Source: Buxus sempervirens
Taxonomy: Eukaryota; Streptophyta; Magnoliopsida; Buxales; Buxaceae
Reading direction: 5' to 3'
Assembly: GCA_947561395.2 (NCBI GenBank)
Contig: OX387183.1
Span: 61,487,915-61,551,914, forward strand
DNA length: 64,000 bases
Part shown: one piece after another, positions 21,800 through 35,400 of the stretch
Layout of the letters: every line of letters starts with the position of its first letter
Numbering within the stretch: the first letter of the stretch is position 1
Program-made: the position numbers and the translations under genes
The notes under the pieces: model-generated
The model's input: the letters and a program-made list of their open reading frames with translations, nothing else
The model's database searches: none
What the model was told of the DNA's origin: nothing

Positions 21800-24384
21800 C
21801 TGCTAAAGAGAATTCAACTCTCACGTAAATATGCTATTTGCATCGATTTGTACATGAAAATTTTAAGGAGGTTGCTCCATTCCAGCCTCCAGGCATCCTG
21901 TTTCCAATACTTTGCAAAAACGACCTCAGGTCAAGCCGACACCAGAAAGCCGGATGTGCCAAAACCTACCAAAGTGAATGAAGGGGCTTCTTGACGAGTA
22001 CGCCAACTGCGTGCGTGCATGCATGCAGCTAATCCTTTTTATATTAAAGGAGATAAGACTTCATGAGAGACGTTTTATTTAATTTTGTGGCTTCTTTTCT
22101 TTCTTTTTATTTGTGGGTAATCAGTAATCCACAAGCCAAGTTCACAAAAGCCCTGACAAGCAGCTAAGCCGAAGTGCTCGAGCACTTTATTCTTTCTTGT
22201 AGCAAAGAAATTCCTTCTTAATTTCTTTGCGTTTTCCAAAAGCCCTATTCACAGTAAAAGCATTAAAGGCGTTTAATTTACACATGAAATTCTATGGGAA
22301 TTAGGACCAATGGCCTCCAACGGCTAGAGTTTCCATCTCCAAAAGAAAAAAAAGTAGAGAAAAAATTAAGATAGGCAATGGTTTGTTTCCAATAAACACT
22401 AGATATTACCAAACCCCCATTGTTGAATTACTGGTTCAAAACCTCCTCCTAAAGCTCTTAAGAAGAAGAAGACAACGACGACGAGTAGGACATTGTTAAG
22501 ATATGTTACGAACCTGAAAAATACGCCAAAAGTGTCTTCAATTTCATGGAATGCGTCAAATCGCTCCGGCCTCTACTCCTTTGCATTAACAAAATGACTC
22601 TTTATCGGTTGAGATAGTTCACACTCTGCTCCGAAGTGCTCTCTTCTTGATTTGACCTAATACATGAAGATTGGTATCGGACTTATCTTCTTTGAGTTGT
22701 TAATTGAAGAGAAACCAAAAGAATGAGGAGAAGAAGAAGATAGTCAGATACACGAGGAGAAAGAAGATGGGATACCATTTATTTCATTAATTGCTGTGTG
22801 CATTACATATCTCCCATTTTTGCAAAGCTTATTCACTCTATCAATTAGTTGTATAATTTCATTGCGCAATTGATTATATTTCCAATTGGAGCCCATCTTA
22901 AATAATTTACCTATTCAAGATTGTATTTAACCAAAATTATGCATCATCATCGATATAAGCAAGTTCCCACCAAAGTCGACATGAATCCTCTCTCTCCACC
23001 CATTTTATATATAGAAAAATCATATGTTTAGTTAATTTATATTTATTTGAGTCTTGTCTTATTAACTCCAGTCATGTCTTTTTAGGTTTTCCTCACGATC
23101 GATTTCTTAGATTCTTCAATATACATACTTTTATAGGTGGATCTCTAGGTCTTGGCTTTGACCAAAAGAAAAGAAAAGAAAAGAAAAAAAAAAGATAAAT
23201 CATTTCTGTTGGAAACAATATTATCCTATCAACTTATCATTATACCACTAAATAAGTGAAAAATGTGGTGAACATTTTTTAAATTTCCAAGGAATACTTC
23301 TCACCATGTTTTAAAACCTTTGATGAACTAAATAACTACGTATGATGATTCATATGAATGCATGACCACATTTAATACTTATCTTTAGCTTTTCATATGA
23401 GAAAACTAGCAATTCTTTATTCCAAGTTATACTCATAAAATAAAATAAATTTTTTTAAACGTGCAAATATATCTTTGTCTAAAATTTTATATAATCTCCC
23501 CATGTTTTTAAAATAGCATTAAAATACCTTCAAAATTTCTTATTTGTATTATTAATACTCATCATTCTAGTAACTTAAGGTTTTAATTCAATATATTAAA
23601 TCATTTAATTGGGACTACTTTATTTTCCTTTGGTTAGTTGTTTAATTTATGGGAAAAATTCATCTTTCTCATGTAGTGTAAAAGCTTTATAATAATTCAA
23701 CACATATAAAGGTAAAGTAGAAAATCCCAAATTTTTTAATAGAGCAATACATATTCATTTAAATTAACCACTAACTTTATAAAGGTAAACTGGTTCAAAT
23801 TAATGAAATCTAGTATATTTTCATTTAGCAACCCTAATTGCGGTTTAAAAAGGCTTTTGACATTTAAATTAACCACGAGACCGTTTGGTCGAACGGCTCT
23901 GATTTTAGCTGTTTCTGTTGGACTCAAAACTGCGTGAATCCTAAGAAGTTTGGGCTCAACGGGCTGGGAGACCGACTTTCATTGACTTCGGCACCGTGGA
24001 AAACCTCACCCCTCGCTGTGATTTTTCGTCCTTCTTGGCTGTATATCGATTATCGATTTGTTCTGCAATCGGCTGTTCTTTATCTAATTCTATGAAATCG
24101 TGACCTAGAAGATCTCTTCAGTTTACTAATTTTGTTCTTTGTCGAATGCTATTCAGTTGAATGGTGGACACGCTTCTCTTTTGATTACTCGATCATGTGA
24201 TGGCTTTTCCTTTTTGTAGCCCGAGAGTTTCATGAGATTACCTTTTTCGAGGATATTTGTTTCGCTGAAAAGATGAGTTTCGTGGAGCTGTTGTTGTTGG
24301 ATTTTGCAAATTGGCGCGATTTATTGTGAATTTATGTCGAGCGGTTAGGGTTTTCGCTTTCACGAGGGTTATAGATCTGCGAGA
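21800..24384. other. Intergenic spacer
   Basis: AT-rich spacer between the small minus-strand ORF and the membrane protein gene. Only simple repeats (for example an AAAAG run near 23165-23190) are noted. The last ~400 bp are presumably promoter and 5' UTR of the 24385 gene. Confidence 0.5.
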
Positions 24385-27300
24385 ATGGATGGAAGGGGAA
24401 TTATCGCTGTAATTTTTTTGGTTTTGATAATTCCAGAAGGATCTGATGGCTCTATATTTGAGAATTTCAGAATATTGGCGGGAACTGTATCAAAAGACAA
24501 CTCCTCTGCGAAAGAGGTACTCTCGTTTTAATTTATTTTTAATCCATTTTGGCATTTTAATTCCTCGATTTCCAACTAGGGATACTGAATTTGAGTTTTG
24601 TCTAGTTTCCTCCGTCTCCTAGTCCCCTTTCTGGTGTGAATGACACTACGAACCAGTCTGATGGTGATAAATCTAGTCTGCAGAACCCAAAGGTACCTAC
24701 TCCACAGAGTCCTCAGGCTGGAAATCAGGCTAACAAAAGTAACGACCAGACGAAAACCGACAAGTCTGATAACCCAATTGGATCACAGCCAGCAAGTGTT
24801 CAGACGTGTGATAAATCTTCCGAAACGTGCGAGGATCAGAAGATGATGGCCTGCATTCCGCGTCATGAACGTGGTAATTAACAATGTTTTTGGTCATTCT
24901 ATGATCCTTCATGTGATTGAATATTGTGCTCTCCATATGACAACATAAACTCGTCAGTTCTCTTACGTAGCGGGGTTTGTATTTAGCTCCGGTTGCAGTT
25001 TCTGGTTTGCACCGCAAGCTAATTTTCTGTTCAAAGTCATTGACTCCGGACCTAACTTTCTAGTTCTTAAAATTTTTTTGTGATCAATTTACGATGTAGC
25101 TTTCAAAAGTAGTTTGTCGAAGTTTTTTCTGGCGTGCACTTTTTTTTTCTGCAAGGATTGCTTGATTTTCTCATTTATAACCCATAATATGGTGATCCAA
25201 CAATGGTTTGGAAAGGGTTTATCCGTATGAGAAGTGGGTAAATATAAGAAACCTTTAGTTATGTATGAAATCTAAAGGTCGTACACTTTTTTTTGAAGTC
25301 TTGCAAAAGCTGGTTTCCGTTGCAGTTGCCTCTATTTCAGGAGGAAATCCTTACATTTAACAGTCAAATCTAGAGCTTCTTATATGTGTTGCATGGGAAA
25401 AACATTGTCACAAACATCGATTTTCTCTTCTTCTTTTTTTCAACTTCTATTTTTAGCTGAAGATCTAGATTTCATTTCATTTTCTAATCTAAGTTTTGAA
25501 ATTTCATTAATCATGTTGGCATAGTAACTCCACTGGTTTAGGGTGTCAATAGTCACTCATATATTGAACATTAAATTTCAGACCAGTCCATATGTAAATC
25601 GACATCAATTAAAAGAAACCTAAATTGTCTCAATCAAAATCCTAAAATGAATAATGGGGGATTATTATATTTGACTTGTTAAATGACAGATCTAGGATCA
25701 TTGATCCAATCCATAAACTGAGTTTGTTTTTCTTTTTCTTTTTTTTAAACAAAAATGAAGCCTTTTCAGAAAAGCCTTCATTAAATGGGAAGAATTTTTT
25801 ATTTTATTTTTTATAAAAGTAAGAGACATCAAGAATGAAGCGCTACCTCTTCTTCTTATTTTTTTTTTCCTCCCTTATAAATAAATTTTGGACTCAAAGC
25901 ATTAAGAAGTTCATTATTAGCAAAATAAAGAAACTAATTTAACAAAATTTGATGATGTTTTGGCTGTTAGCTACTGCATGGTAAGGCAATAATATCTCTG
26001 ACTTTAAATTCCAAAATTTTAGGGGATTGAATCCAAAAGATTTTAACTTCCAAGCTACATGTCATCTCCAATATTTGGCCTTTGTAGTGGCGATAACTTA
26101 CGAGGAATGGGTATGGCATGGGATGACTCTAACTTACTGGTTAATTCATACATGAGAGAGCATTAGCTAATGTGAGAATAATTAGTAAGGGGACCAGGTA
26201 TCTTTCTCATTGGTTATGGATGATTTGACAACTTGAATTCAAGAGCAGGTGCCTTCATCTGTGTTATATATAAACAATGTAGTACTAGCGGCCATACTAG
26301 AGAGGAAGTACAAAATAAAAGTAGGACTGTGAAAATATATCTTGGAAAAGGGTGTCAATATAAGTTGAATTAGCGTTAAATATATGGTATGGAACTTTAG
26401 GGTTTAGTGTGTTCTTGATATGTTGTGAAATGGATGTATTCCTCTTTAAGCGACAAGAAAATTTCTACAAGACAGTCTATTAATAGAAGAGTTTCAACTA
26501 GTTGCTCATGATTTGATTCTGCCTGTGTAGAATCTGGCACCTATTTTAAAAAATTAATTTGGTTTCCATTGATTTTGGTTTTGGGGTTTGAAATCGTTGG
26601 AATTAGATTTAACCCTATAATGATGCAGTAAATTTGTCAAATAAAGCTACAAGCTGTCTTGACAAATGAAGTTTGTTTTTTAAGTAGTTTCCTATTTCAA
26701 CATTTTCCCATTTCAATAGTAGGAGAGTTTCTATTTTCTGTTTCAGAATTAATAAAGTTGCTGTAGTTTCCTTTTTTGATAGTTTCCTGTTTCGATATTA
26801 GGATAGTTTTTATTTCAGCTTTAGGAGAGTTGCTATGTTGCCCTATTTCTACTTTACAAAGTTTCTATTATTCTTTAAGGAAACGTTTGTAACCTCTATA
26901 AAAGGGGAGCAGCTATATAGTTGAATAGACAAAATTATACAGCAAACACTTGTTCAAAGGAGAAATTCCTTAGTTTTTGCTCAAGGTGAGAAGCCAAGAG
27001 CTTGGGAGATAAGAATCCTTCCCTTGTGTTTTTCTATTGATTTTTTTGTTCTACAATACCTGGGTATACTAGCTTGAGGATTTAATCAAGGAATTCTTAA
27101 GTTACATCAGTTGGTATCAAAGCCCTAGTATCAGAAAATTTAACCATGTTTTTTTTGAGGTAAGACTCCTCTTGTTCTCTGGTAATGATGAGACTCCATT
27201 ACCTGATAGTGGTGTGACTACACTATCAAACCTTGTTAAAGGTTGGTGAGACTCCAGTTTTTTCAAGTATACGTGTCTTGGTGGTGGTGGGACTCCATAC

Positions 27301-30300
27301 CAAGCTGTGGTAAAAGTTGGTGAGACCCATGGACATTGATCAGATAGATTCTTTATTGGACCTTCCAAGTTTTGAAAGATTTTTTATTGGACCCCTCTTC
27401 CTCTGATTTTTCGTATTTGAACACCAACTCCTTCGGGCAGATGCTCCGCCAAATCTTTTTTCTGCATTATTTGAGAGGCTGAAGCCCCCTTTCAATGCCT
27501 TTTCACCATCATCGCTTTAGAAAGAACACATTCCTCTAAGAATTGGGCCTTTATGTGGACTACACTCCTTGTCAAAGGAGAAGGCCAAAGGTTACTTTGA
27601 TATGCTGATATATGTGATGTGTATTAATAGGGGGAGTTGGTGGATCATCTCTTCATCTATGTTAGAGTATGATTATCAAATTTGAACACACTTTTTGGGT
27701 ATAGTGGGAGTTATTTGGGTACTGACAGTAGGCATTGCTGATCTATTGAGGCAGTGAGTGTTCCCTATCTAGCAAAGAGAGAGAAGGCGTTGTACACTTG
27801 TACTTCTTGGTATTCTTTACCATCCTGTGGATGAGTTGGAAGGAAAGTAACTTAAGAATATTTGAGGAAATAAGGGTTAGTGTAACCATCTTGATCAACT
27901 CTATCACAGTCCTCTCGGCATCTGGACAACTGCTTTACAGAAATCCAATGGAATTTCTATGTTGGATATTATTATCCATTGGCTGGAGATAGTACTTAAA
28001 TTGGGAAAGCATTCATTACCCTCTCCGAGGTGGTTCCTTCCCTATTTTGTTGTTATCAAGCTGAACTTTGATGGTAGCTGCGGGCAACCTGGTTATGACA
28101 AGAATAAGCGGTGTTCTTAGACATTGCAAGGGGTGGATCATCCACATGTTCTCAGTGACAGCAGGTGTAGGCACATTAGTTTAGGCAGAGGTTCGGGTTC
28201 TTATAGTTGGATTGAGGTCGATTATATCTCTTGGTTTGAGGGATGTAGAAATATAAGGAGATTCTTTGCTGGTGATCTCTTGGATGCGTGAGACAGTCTT
28301 CTGCTTGGTATCATGAATTCCTTTCAGATTGGTTAAATATATGGCAAAAGGTCTGAATGTCTCATTCCGTTATGTGCCTAGATCAGCTAATGAATTAGCA
28401 GATAATTAGCCAGATCAGGGGTACATAGGGTAACGATAATTAAAGCGATTTTTCATTTAGAAGAGCCACGATAGGGAGGTATATATTTGTATGTTTTGAT
28501 ATGATATGGCGCTGGACCATTCCAGTGGAACTTGTATTATCTTTGTTTTCATTGTGTGAATTTTTTTTTTTTGTTATTGATTAAAAAAATGATAATAATT
28601 TATAAGAGCCTAGCAAGCTGTCATAAAGATGCACCATCTTCCCTTTCTCCTACCCCTCCATTCTCTCTCTCTCTCTCTCTCTCTCCTCTGGCTATAATTG
28701 GTAAAGAATTACTTTGTAAATCATGTCTGTTTTATACTTCTTCTACAATCTTTAAAGCATTTAATCGAAGGTTTATGTTATCATTTGTGCACATATGCTG
28801 TTACAATAGGATGCGTAACTTGACTTTCACAAATGTTAAAAAAACTCAAGGGGACTTCTTGAAGTGAGTCCTGGGTGGTGCATGGGTTATGTTTTCATCT
28901 GTTTTTCTCACTTCCTAAATTACAAATTCAGGTTTTTTATGCGGTGGAAGGGATCTCTATTTTCATCATTTTTGCAAATTCAGAAAAAAAAAAATTTCTG
29001 GGATGAGGGGGTTGGGGATTGTAGGGGAAGGGGGAGCAAGATATATATATATATATATATCATTTTTGTAAATTCTGAATTTAAAAAATTTATGTGGCAG
29101 GCAAAGCTATATTTTCATCATTTGTATAAATTCTGAATTCTTTTTTCAACAGGGAGGGGTGGAAGGAGGAAGCTATATTTTCATTCCTTTTCCTAAATTC
29201 TGAATTCAAATTTTTTTGTAGGGGTAAGAAATGTGGAGGGAGGCGGTGGGGGGAGGGAGAGAGTGAGAGAGAGTTATGATGAATGAAAAATCTGGCCTTT
29301 TGGTTAGTTGGGGCTGGCTGGTTTTGTTAGCTAATTAAGAAATAATGATTTATGATGAATTGGATAGGGTTATCAGTAAATCGGATGGGTTCCTAAATTA
29401 ATTAGGAAGTTATTTCTGAGATTGGGATTTGATTTTGGATGAACACTCCCTTAGATTAAGACCTGCTGACCAGTTGTCTTAGGAGTGATTTTTATCTGAT
29501 TGATGAATAATGCTGAGTTGCTTATAAATTCTGTACATTCATTATTTTCTCTTATTTCTTTACGTTTGAATATTTGAAACTAATGATGCTGGCCAGAAAT
29601 TCTGTGTGACTCTGCAATTTATGAACCTTTTCTCCATCAAAAAGCTTCTGTTTCTGATGTAGGACAGCAACTAGAGTGGAGGATGCACTGACTTCAGAAA
29701 CAGAAGATCTCTTTCTCAGGAAGTCAGATTTTGAAGCATAAGATTGAACCTATTCACACAGTTTTGATGAAGTTTTTTTTTTGATAAGTAATAATGCTCA
29801 TATTAAATAGGAGTAGAAGTAAAGAGGTACAAGTACACAAATAGTGTACTAAGACACCCCACCCTACTCTAAAAAACCCATTCTACAAATCAGCAAAATA
29901 AATACAATTTAGAAAATCCTCTAACCGAATGCCTTTCATTGATGCTTGGTTACCATTCCAACTGTGGATTATTTTGAGGACCCTTCTTTCCAGGTAGAAC
30001 CAACTTCTTTCTGAGTCCTTAAAGATCCTATGGTTTCTCTCTCCCCAAATTACCCAAGCTATAACTGCTGGAATTGAGTTCCATATCAGTTCATAACGAG
30101 ACTTTAGCAAAAAAGTCTAGACTTTAGCAACATAACGAGACTTTAGCAAAATAGTTCCATTTGATGAAGTTGAGTAGTAGAAAACAGATCTTGTATGGTT
30201 CTAGACTTTAGCAACATATTTTAAGAGCAAAAAAGGGTCCTCGTAGGGTGGGACATAGTGCTTGGACACACCATAGAATCAGAGCAGAGATAAACTTCTT

Positions 30301-32428
30301 AACTCTATCTAAAATTTCCAGAATTTAGAACAATCAAACACCTGTGTGCCAGGCATCCATCTTCTTATATAGACTTTAAATTTTCCATTCTTTTTCCTAC
30401 AACTAAAATTTATAAACAAAAACCTCAAAAAATGCCTTTTCACTATGATTAATACTAACAAGAAAATTCCTAATTCCAGGCTGCCACAGTTGAATATGGT
30501 CTAAGTCTGAGTATATTCACTGTGCTATAAAAATGCTGAAGGCTATGGATGTTGCTGGTCCATCTCTCCTGGGGTCCTGCTTTGACAGGTCTATGAAGGA
30601 TTATAGGTTTTTTTTTTTGGTTTCATTCTAGTATGCAAACAAATCAAGAAACGTTAGAATTAGGAAATTTGTTCCTAACAAAGAAAAAAGTGAATATTAT
30701 ACTATAGTCCTGCTTGTCCAGCTATTTCTAAATAACCCAGCAATCATAAATTAAGATGATATCATCTTTATCCCCACACGTAGGGCTGCTGAAATGTCAT
30801 GCTTGTGCTCCCTAGTCTTGTTTGTCTAAAAACAGTTTCCTTTCAATTTGTTTCCTTTATTTAAAATGTTGAATGTGTTATACAAAATTATATATATTAA
30901 GATTTTCAAGTTTGAAAGCAAAACACACAGTTTTCCTATGTGGCAGGCTGGCCCAAAGTTACCATTTTCTTTTGCTCCTCACCCTTATTACACTTTGCAT
31001 GGTTTATTCCAATAACCCTACATGTTAATCCGCTGGTGTGGAAATTTTTTGAATAATTTTAATTCATTGCAATCTTTTTTCTCTATTGCCAATCTGGGAA
31101 ATTTTTGAGAACCTAATTCCTGCTTAGAAGTGTTGAATGCATCCTAAATTTATCTCCAGAACATTGATAATCACTCTCTTTTTTTTTGTCAATTTCCTTC
31201 ACTGCTCTCTTTTCTTTTCATTTTCTTTGCCACGCTTTTCTCTCTCTTGTTGTTGATTAATAATTTATTGTTGTTAAAAGGTTTAGGTGATAAAACTGGG
31301 TTCCAAAACTTACCCGTTGAGCTTGATGTGAATATGAGATGGCCATCGTTTAAGCTAATTTACATTCTCTAACATGAAAGAACTATCTTTTTTTACAGCT
31401 TTTTTTTTTTTTTTTTTTGGCTTCTGTGGTGGTAGGGTCACCTGAATTACACCTTCTGGTCCAGAACAAAGGAGAGAGCACTCTGATAGCAAATGTCATC
31501 GTTCCAGCATCTGTAAACATCGGAATGAAGGAGATAACAGTAGCCAAACACCAAGCCAAAACGGTATTGCTACAGCGATTTGAATTCTATATTTTTCAAT
31601 TTTTTAGTTTTCTAATGGTTAGGATGCCTTTTCTTTGTCCTTGAATAAGTGAAGATAGGGCACAGAACGCTTGATAGTAAAAAACATCAAAAAATGAAAC
31701 AACACACAAAAGTCCAGTTCATTGATAAGTTTAAAACACTAAACCCTGGAGTTTCTTCAGGTTTCTAATTATTGAAGTGTTGTTCAATTAACTTATTTTT
31801 TTCAAGTTCTTATATACTCAGTTCAGCCGTTTGGTAATCAGGGCCACAGAAATTTTAATGCATAAGTTTAACCTGGGACTCTTGAATAGTTCAGGACTCT
31901 ACTTGCACATCACTCCTATCTTTTTAACTGTTTTATCTTGAAGCAGTATCTCGTATTTGTTTATTTCAGATAAATTTCTCAGCAAATCTCCAGGAAGGTT
32001 TCACAATGGTACTAAAAACTGCAAGTGGGAATTGTACGCTTTACAAGGGACCGCTCGTACCAGAGGGGAGCATCTTTCAGCAATTCCCATCTTATGCCAC
32101 TCGTGTAACCCCCATATATGGTGCGTATGTTTTATTCTTAGTAGCTCTTATTGTTGGAGGGACATGTGCATGCTGCAAGTTACGAAAGAGGGGACGGCTA
32201 GGTGAAGTTGGCATCCCATATCAAGAGCTTGAAATGGCACAGCCGGAATCGGTTTTGGCTGCCAATGTGGACTCGGCAGATGGGTGGGACCAGGGTTGGG
32301 ATGATGACTGGGATGAGGAGATGGCAGTGAAGTCACCAGGTGGACAGCGGTTAGGAAATGTCTCAGCGAATGGCCTTACTTCTAGGTCATCTAACAGAGA
32401 TGGATGGGAACACGATTTGGCTGATTAA
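24385..32428 (+). CDS. Putative type I membrane protein, 4 exons, 328 aa
   Basis: Exons: 24385-24516, 24606-24873, 31436-31563 and 31970-32428 (GT-AG; 329 codons with TAA). Residues 1-22 form a signal peptide (MDGRGIIAVIFLVLIIPEG). Residues ~45-133 are a Ser/Thr/Asn/Gln-rich low-complexity lumenal stem ending in a Cys-containing stretch (TCDKSSETCEDQKMMAC). A compact lumenal domain follows (ELHLLVQNKGESTLIANV to VLKTASGNCTLYKGPL). One membrane helix (GAYVLFLVALIVGGTCACC) and a basic stop-transfer CKLRKRGR lead to an acidic cytosolic tail with repeated Trp-Asp (DGWDQGWDDDWDEE). This matches a plant family annotated only as putative type 1 membrane proteins (from memory At3g24160-like); no function is known to me. 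Intron 2 is 6,562 bp and full of mobile-element remains. Confidence 0.85.
26640..27125 (+). mobile_element. LTR-retrotransposon remnant with primer-binding site
   Basis: Lies in intron 2 of the membrane protein gene. The TTGGTATCAAAGCC sequence at about 27110-27124 matches the initiator-Met-tRNA primer-binding site used by many plant Copia elements. Upstream are promoter-like CTATAAAAGGGG (~26898) and a run of TTTCCTATTTC/TAGGAGAGTTTC words typical of an LTR. The 5' LTR border and the gag-pol region are not recognisable. Confidence 0.55.
27630..28540 (+). mobile_element. Decayed LINE 3' fragment
   Basis: Broken frames recall the end of plant LINE ORF2. A WMSWKESNLRIFEE stretch (~27830-27880) matches the segment after the reverse-transcriptase zinc-binding region. 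KLNFDGSCGQPG (~28060) matches the start of the RNase H-like domain, and a degenerate continuation follows to about 28400. A poly-T and TTATTGATTAAAAAAA end lies near 28560-28590. Many stops and frameshifts are present. Confidence 0.6.
28930..29215. repeat. Degenerate tandem repeat with AAATTCTGAATT
   Basis: Three to four imperfect units contain TTTTCATCATTT/GTAAATTCTGAATT (near 28965, 29062, 29112 and 29178), separated by G-rich spacers. A TA dinucleotide run sits at 29040-29060. The region is intronic. Confidence 0.55.
29773..30115 (-). mobile_element. LINE 3' fragment, antisense
   Basis: Read on the minus strand, an open stretch (29883-30110) encodes SIPAVIAWVIWGERNHRIF, the typical segment after the zinc-binding region of plant LINE ORF2. 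It is followed by a 3' UTR ending in TTATCAAAAAAAA (29773-29785 on the opposite strand). It is strongly 5'-truncated. It lies in intron 2 of the 24385-32428 gene, opposite to the gene. Confidence 0.7.
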
Positions 32429-35400
32429 ACGAAGAAAAAAAGGCGGGTGAAAGAAAGGAAGATATCCCCACCAAAGAAAAATGGAAAACTGAAAAATAAG
32501 AGTTACAAGAGAAAGAAAAAAAAAAGGAAAAAAAAGGGATTTTAAAAGGACATACAATAGGGAGGGAGGGAGAGGAGGAGAATTTAGAAATACTGAGAGA
32601 AGAAAGGTTTAGTAGGTGAAAAAATTTTGGTGGTTACTTTATAGTATGTAAGATGGGTGGGTTTATAGTTGGGCTTCCAGAGCTAAAATTTTCCCCTTTT
32701 CTTTAGTCCTTTGTGGTTCATGTTTTAATTCTTTTTGAAACCCGATATAGGTAGATTTCTTCTTTTATTGGTAGGTGACATAGTCTTGTGTCAAGCAAAA
32801 ATTCCTTTCTTCTTGTTTAATGTTGGGAGCAAAAAGAGCATTGTAACAATGATAAGTTGTATCTAATTTCTGTGAAGGGGGGCCGCTTACACTTAACTAG
32901 TTGGTGCATGTATATAGAAACTAAATTTAATTGTAAATATTCAAGGGTCATTATAGTCCTTTAAATTTTTTAACAGGCATTCAGAAAATATAGGGTTAGT
33001 TTGTAGTTAGGGGATATTGAAGGCTTTTGAACTTTCAAGAGGATATACTAAAATCAAATGTTGGGAAAGAATTTTTTGACTTCCCTTTAACGTAATAGAT
33101 CTTGTGTCAAGTGAAAATGCCTTTTGTTTTTCCCCGCTCTACCCACTGCCATTCATTGGGAGTAAAGATGTCATTTTATTTTATTTTTTAACCTTTTTTG
33201 TTAGTTCTTTCCAATTTCTGTAGAAGGGTGGAAAAAATACTGTGTCCTTTTATCCTTTGGAGAGATCCTTTGCGATTCTTCCTCGCTTGTTATGTAAAAT
33301 CGCAGGGGAATGAATGATCCAGTTCTCTACTAACCATTACCCGAGTCTTCTTCAACAAAAAATTCGATGATCCCTCCCTTGTTATTTCAGATCGAAGGAA
33401 ACAATCGTGGGAGGTAATCATAGGATAACTTTGCAGAGTTGAGAGTGTGAAGCCTGCAAAGCAAAATGCCAAATGTAGGTTTTGCCTAGAGAGTAGAAAT
33501 ATTGTCATGTGGAACATTTGAAGGTCAGAGATTTTTTCTTCTTCTAACTGAAAAGAGGTTTTTTTTTTGTGTGTGTGGTCGAAAAAGCTATAAATGGCCA
33601 CATATTAACATCCCTCTCAAAGTGCACGAATGAGTGCAGATGATGTCATTCCAAAAGTGGTGTCTAGTTGGAGAAATCCATGGATTATAGGGGATCCACC
33701 TATACAAGATTGAAATCTATTATAATGTTTGGTTGCTCCATGTGGCAAAATCCAACACAGCAGCAGGAACCATTGCAGCCTAAAATTGCAGCAGATTTCA
33801 TCCTTTTTTTATTAGCTATGATTTGAAATTGTTTGGATCACTCACCTGGGTTACTGCAAAATAAGATCAAATACAAGCGTGTATATATATATATAAATGC
33901 TGACGTAGTAGAAAATTATTTGTTAATTTACCTTCTTTCTTATCCTCCCTCTGATCATGAGCTTCCTTTCTCTCTCTAACTCCCCCCGTGAAATAAAGCT
34001 GCAGTTACCCATTTCATGAATGGAATCAAAAATCAAGTGGGATTTTTGGGAGGAGATGCATCTGTCCCCCACGACACTCCAACATCATATGCTCTCAACC
34101 ACTACGTGCTTAGTGAAAGTTGCGAGGTATCATTTTGTCTTTCAATAAAGTAATCACATAAACCCCATAAAATTCTTCCCGTTCTTCGACAACCATTCCT
34201 CACTACCCCACACCTGAAGAAGCCCTTTTCCCTTCTTTTGATTGATTCACTTTTGCTTTCCAATGAGGGTAGGTGTACTAGTGTAATTAATGCATGACTT
34301 GGATTTTACGAATTTAGTTTTCGTTCATCCCACTCTACATTGATTATCCTCAACAAAAGCTCAACTATCGAATAGCCAGTGATTGATCCCTAATCCCTCC
34401 TTTGAAATCAACGATTCATATCAGCTGGAGCCTGTAATGGAAGATTTGCTGGTCCAACGATGGGTAGGGTATACACATCAGCATCATTTATAGACGTGTA
34501 CACCTCACTCACCGTTGGATCAGCAGATCTTCCAGCAAGGGGCTCCAGCTGATTTCAAGTCCTTCAATAGTTGTATATGTGTGATAAATTTGATTTAAAT
34601 GACAATACCAAAAGATACTAGGGTCAAGCATTTCAAAGAAAATAATGAAGCAGGGCGTTTCTGTCACTTTCGTATGAGTCATGATCAAGAGCACTTGTAT
34701 TCCAATTCTAAAAGCTGATTAAGTTGGTGAAAGGACCCATGTGCTCCTTTATGATTCCATGACCCATTGATTGGTTTTCCCCGGTCCCAACCCCTTTTTA
34801 ATTAACATAACCTCACACCTAAGCATTAGCAAATCTTGAAAGCAATCCAATTTTGGTTTGAAAATGTCAGGAGAACCTTACTAGTATTATGCCAAGTGTA
34901 ATTAATTAAACCTCTTCAGCGAGAGCTAAAAGCTATAAATTTAATCTTCTTCAAACTCTTTTCTTGGAAGAAGCAACATCGATGCAGAACTGTCATGCGT
35001 GCCCAAAAGAAATAAAGAATACCTACGCGTCTGACAGCATCAACTGGTGTATTATCCCAGTTCCCATCCCTTCATCGTCGCCATCTTTTGAGAGCCTGAC
35101 TCGAGTTTTTCTTTATTCCTTCCTTTGTACTCATTCATGGCTGCTTTTTGTTATCTAATCCTTCACTTTTGATTGTTTGCTTCAATTGGACGTCCAGAAT
35201 CTTGTGTCCCCACCCCTCCGCTCTCTTTTTGACTCGAAAGAACTGAACTTCAATCTTTTAATCCGTAAGTCATCTCGCTCTCTCTCCTCTTCTCCTAGCC
35301 AAGTAATATACTTTGGAAAATGACTAAGACACTGTTTGAACTTATTGATGTTCCATGTCCAATCTTCCATGATAAAATGACTAGCTTGACGCTGAAGGTC

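Noticed and set aside
28864-29136. 90-residue open frame within intron 2 of the membrane protein gene
   Set aside because: It reads through a tandem repeat and a TA run and has no resemblance to a protein family.
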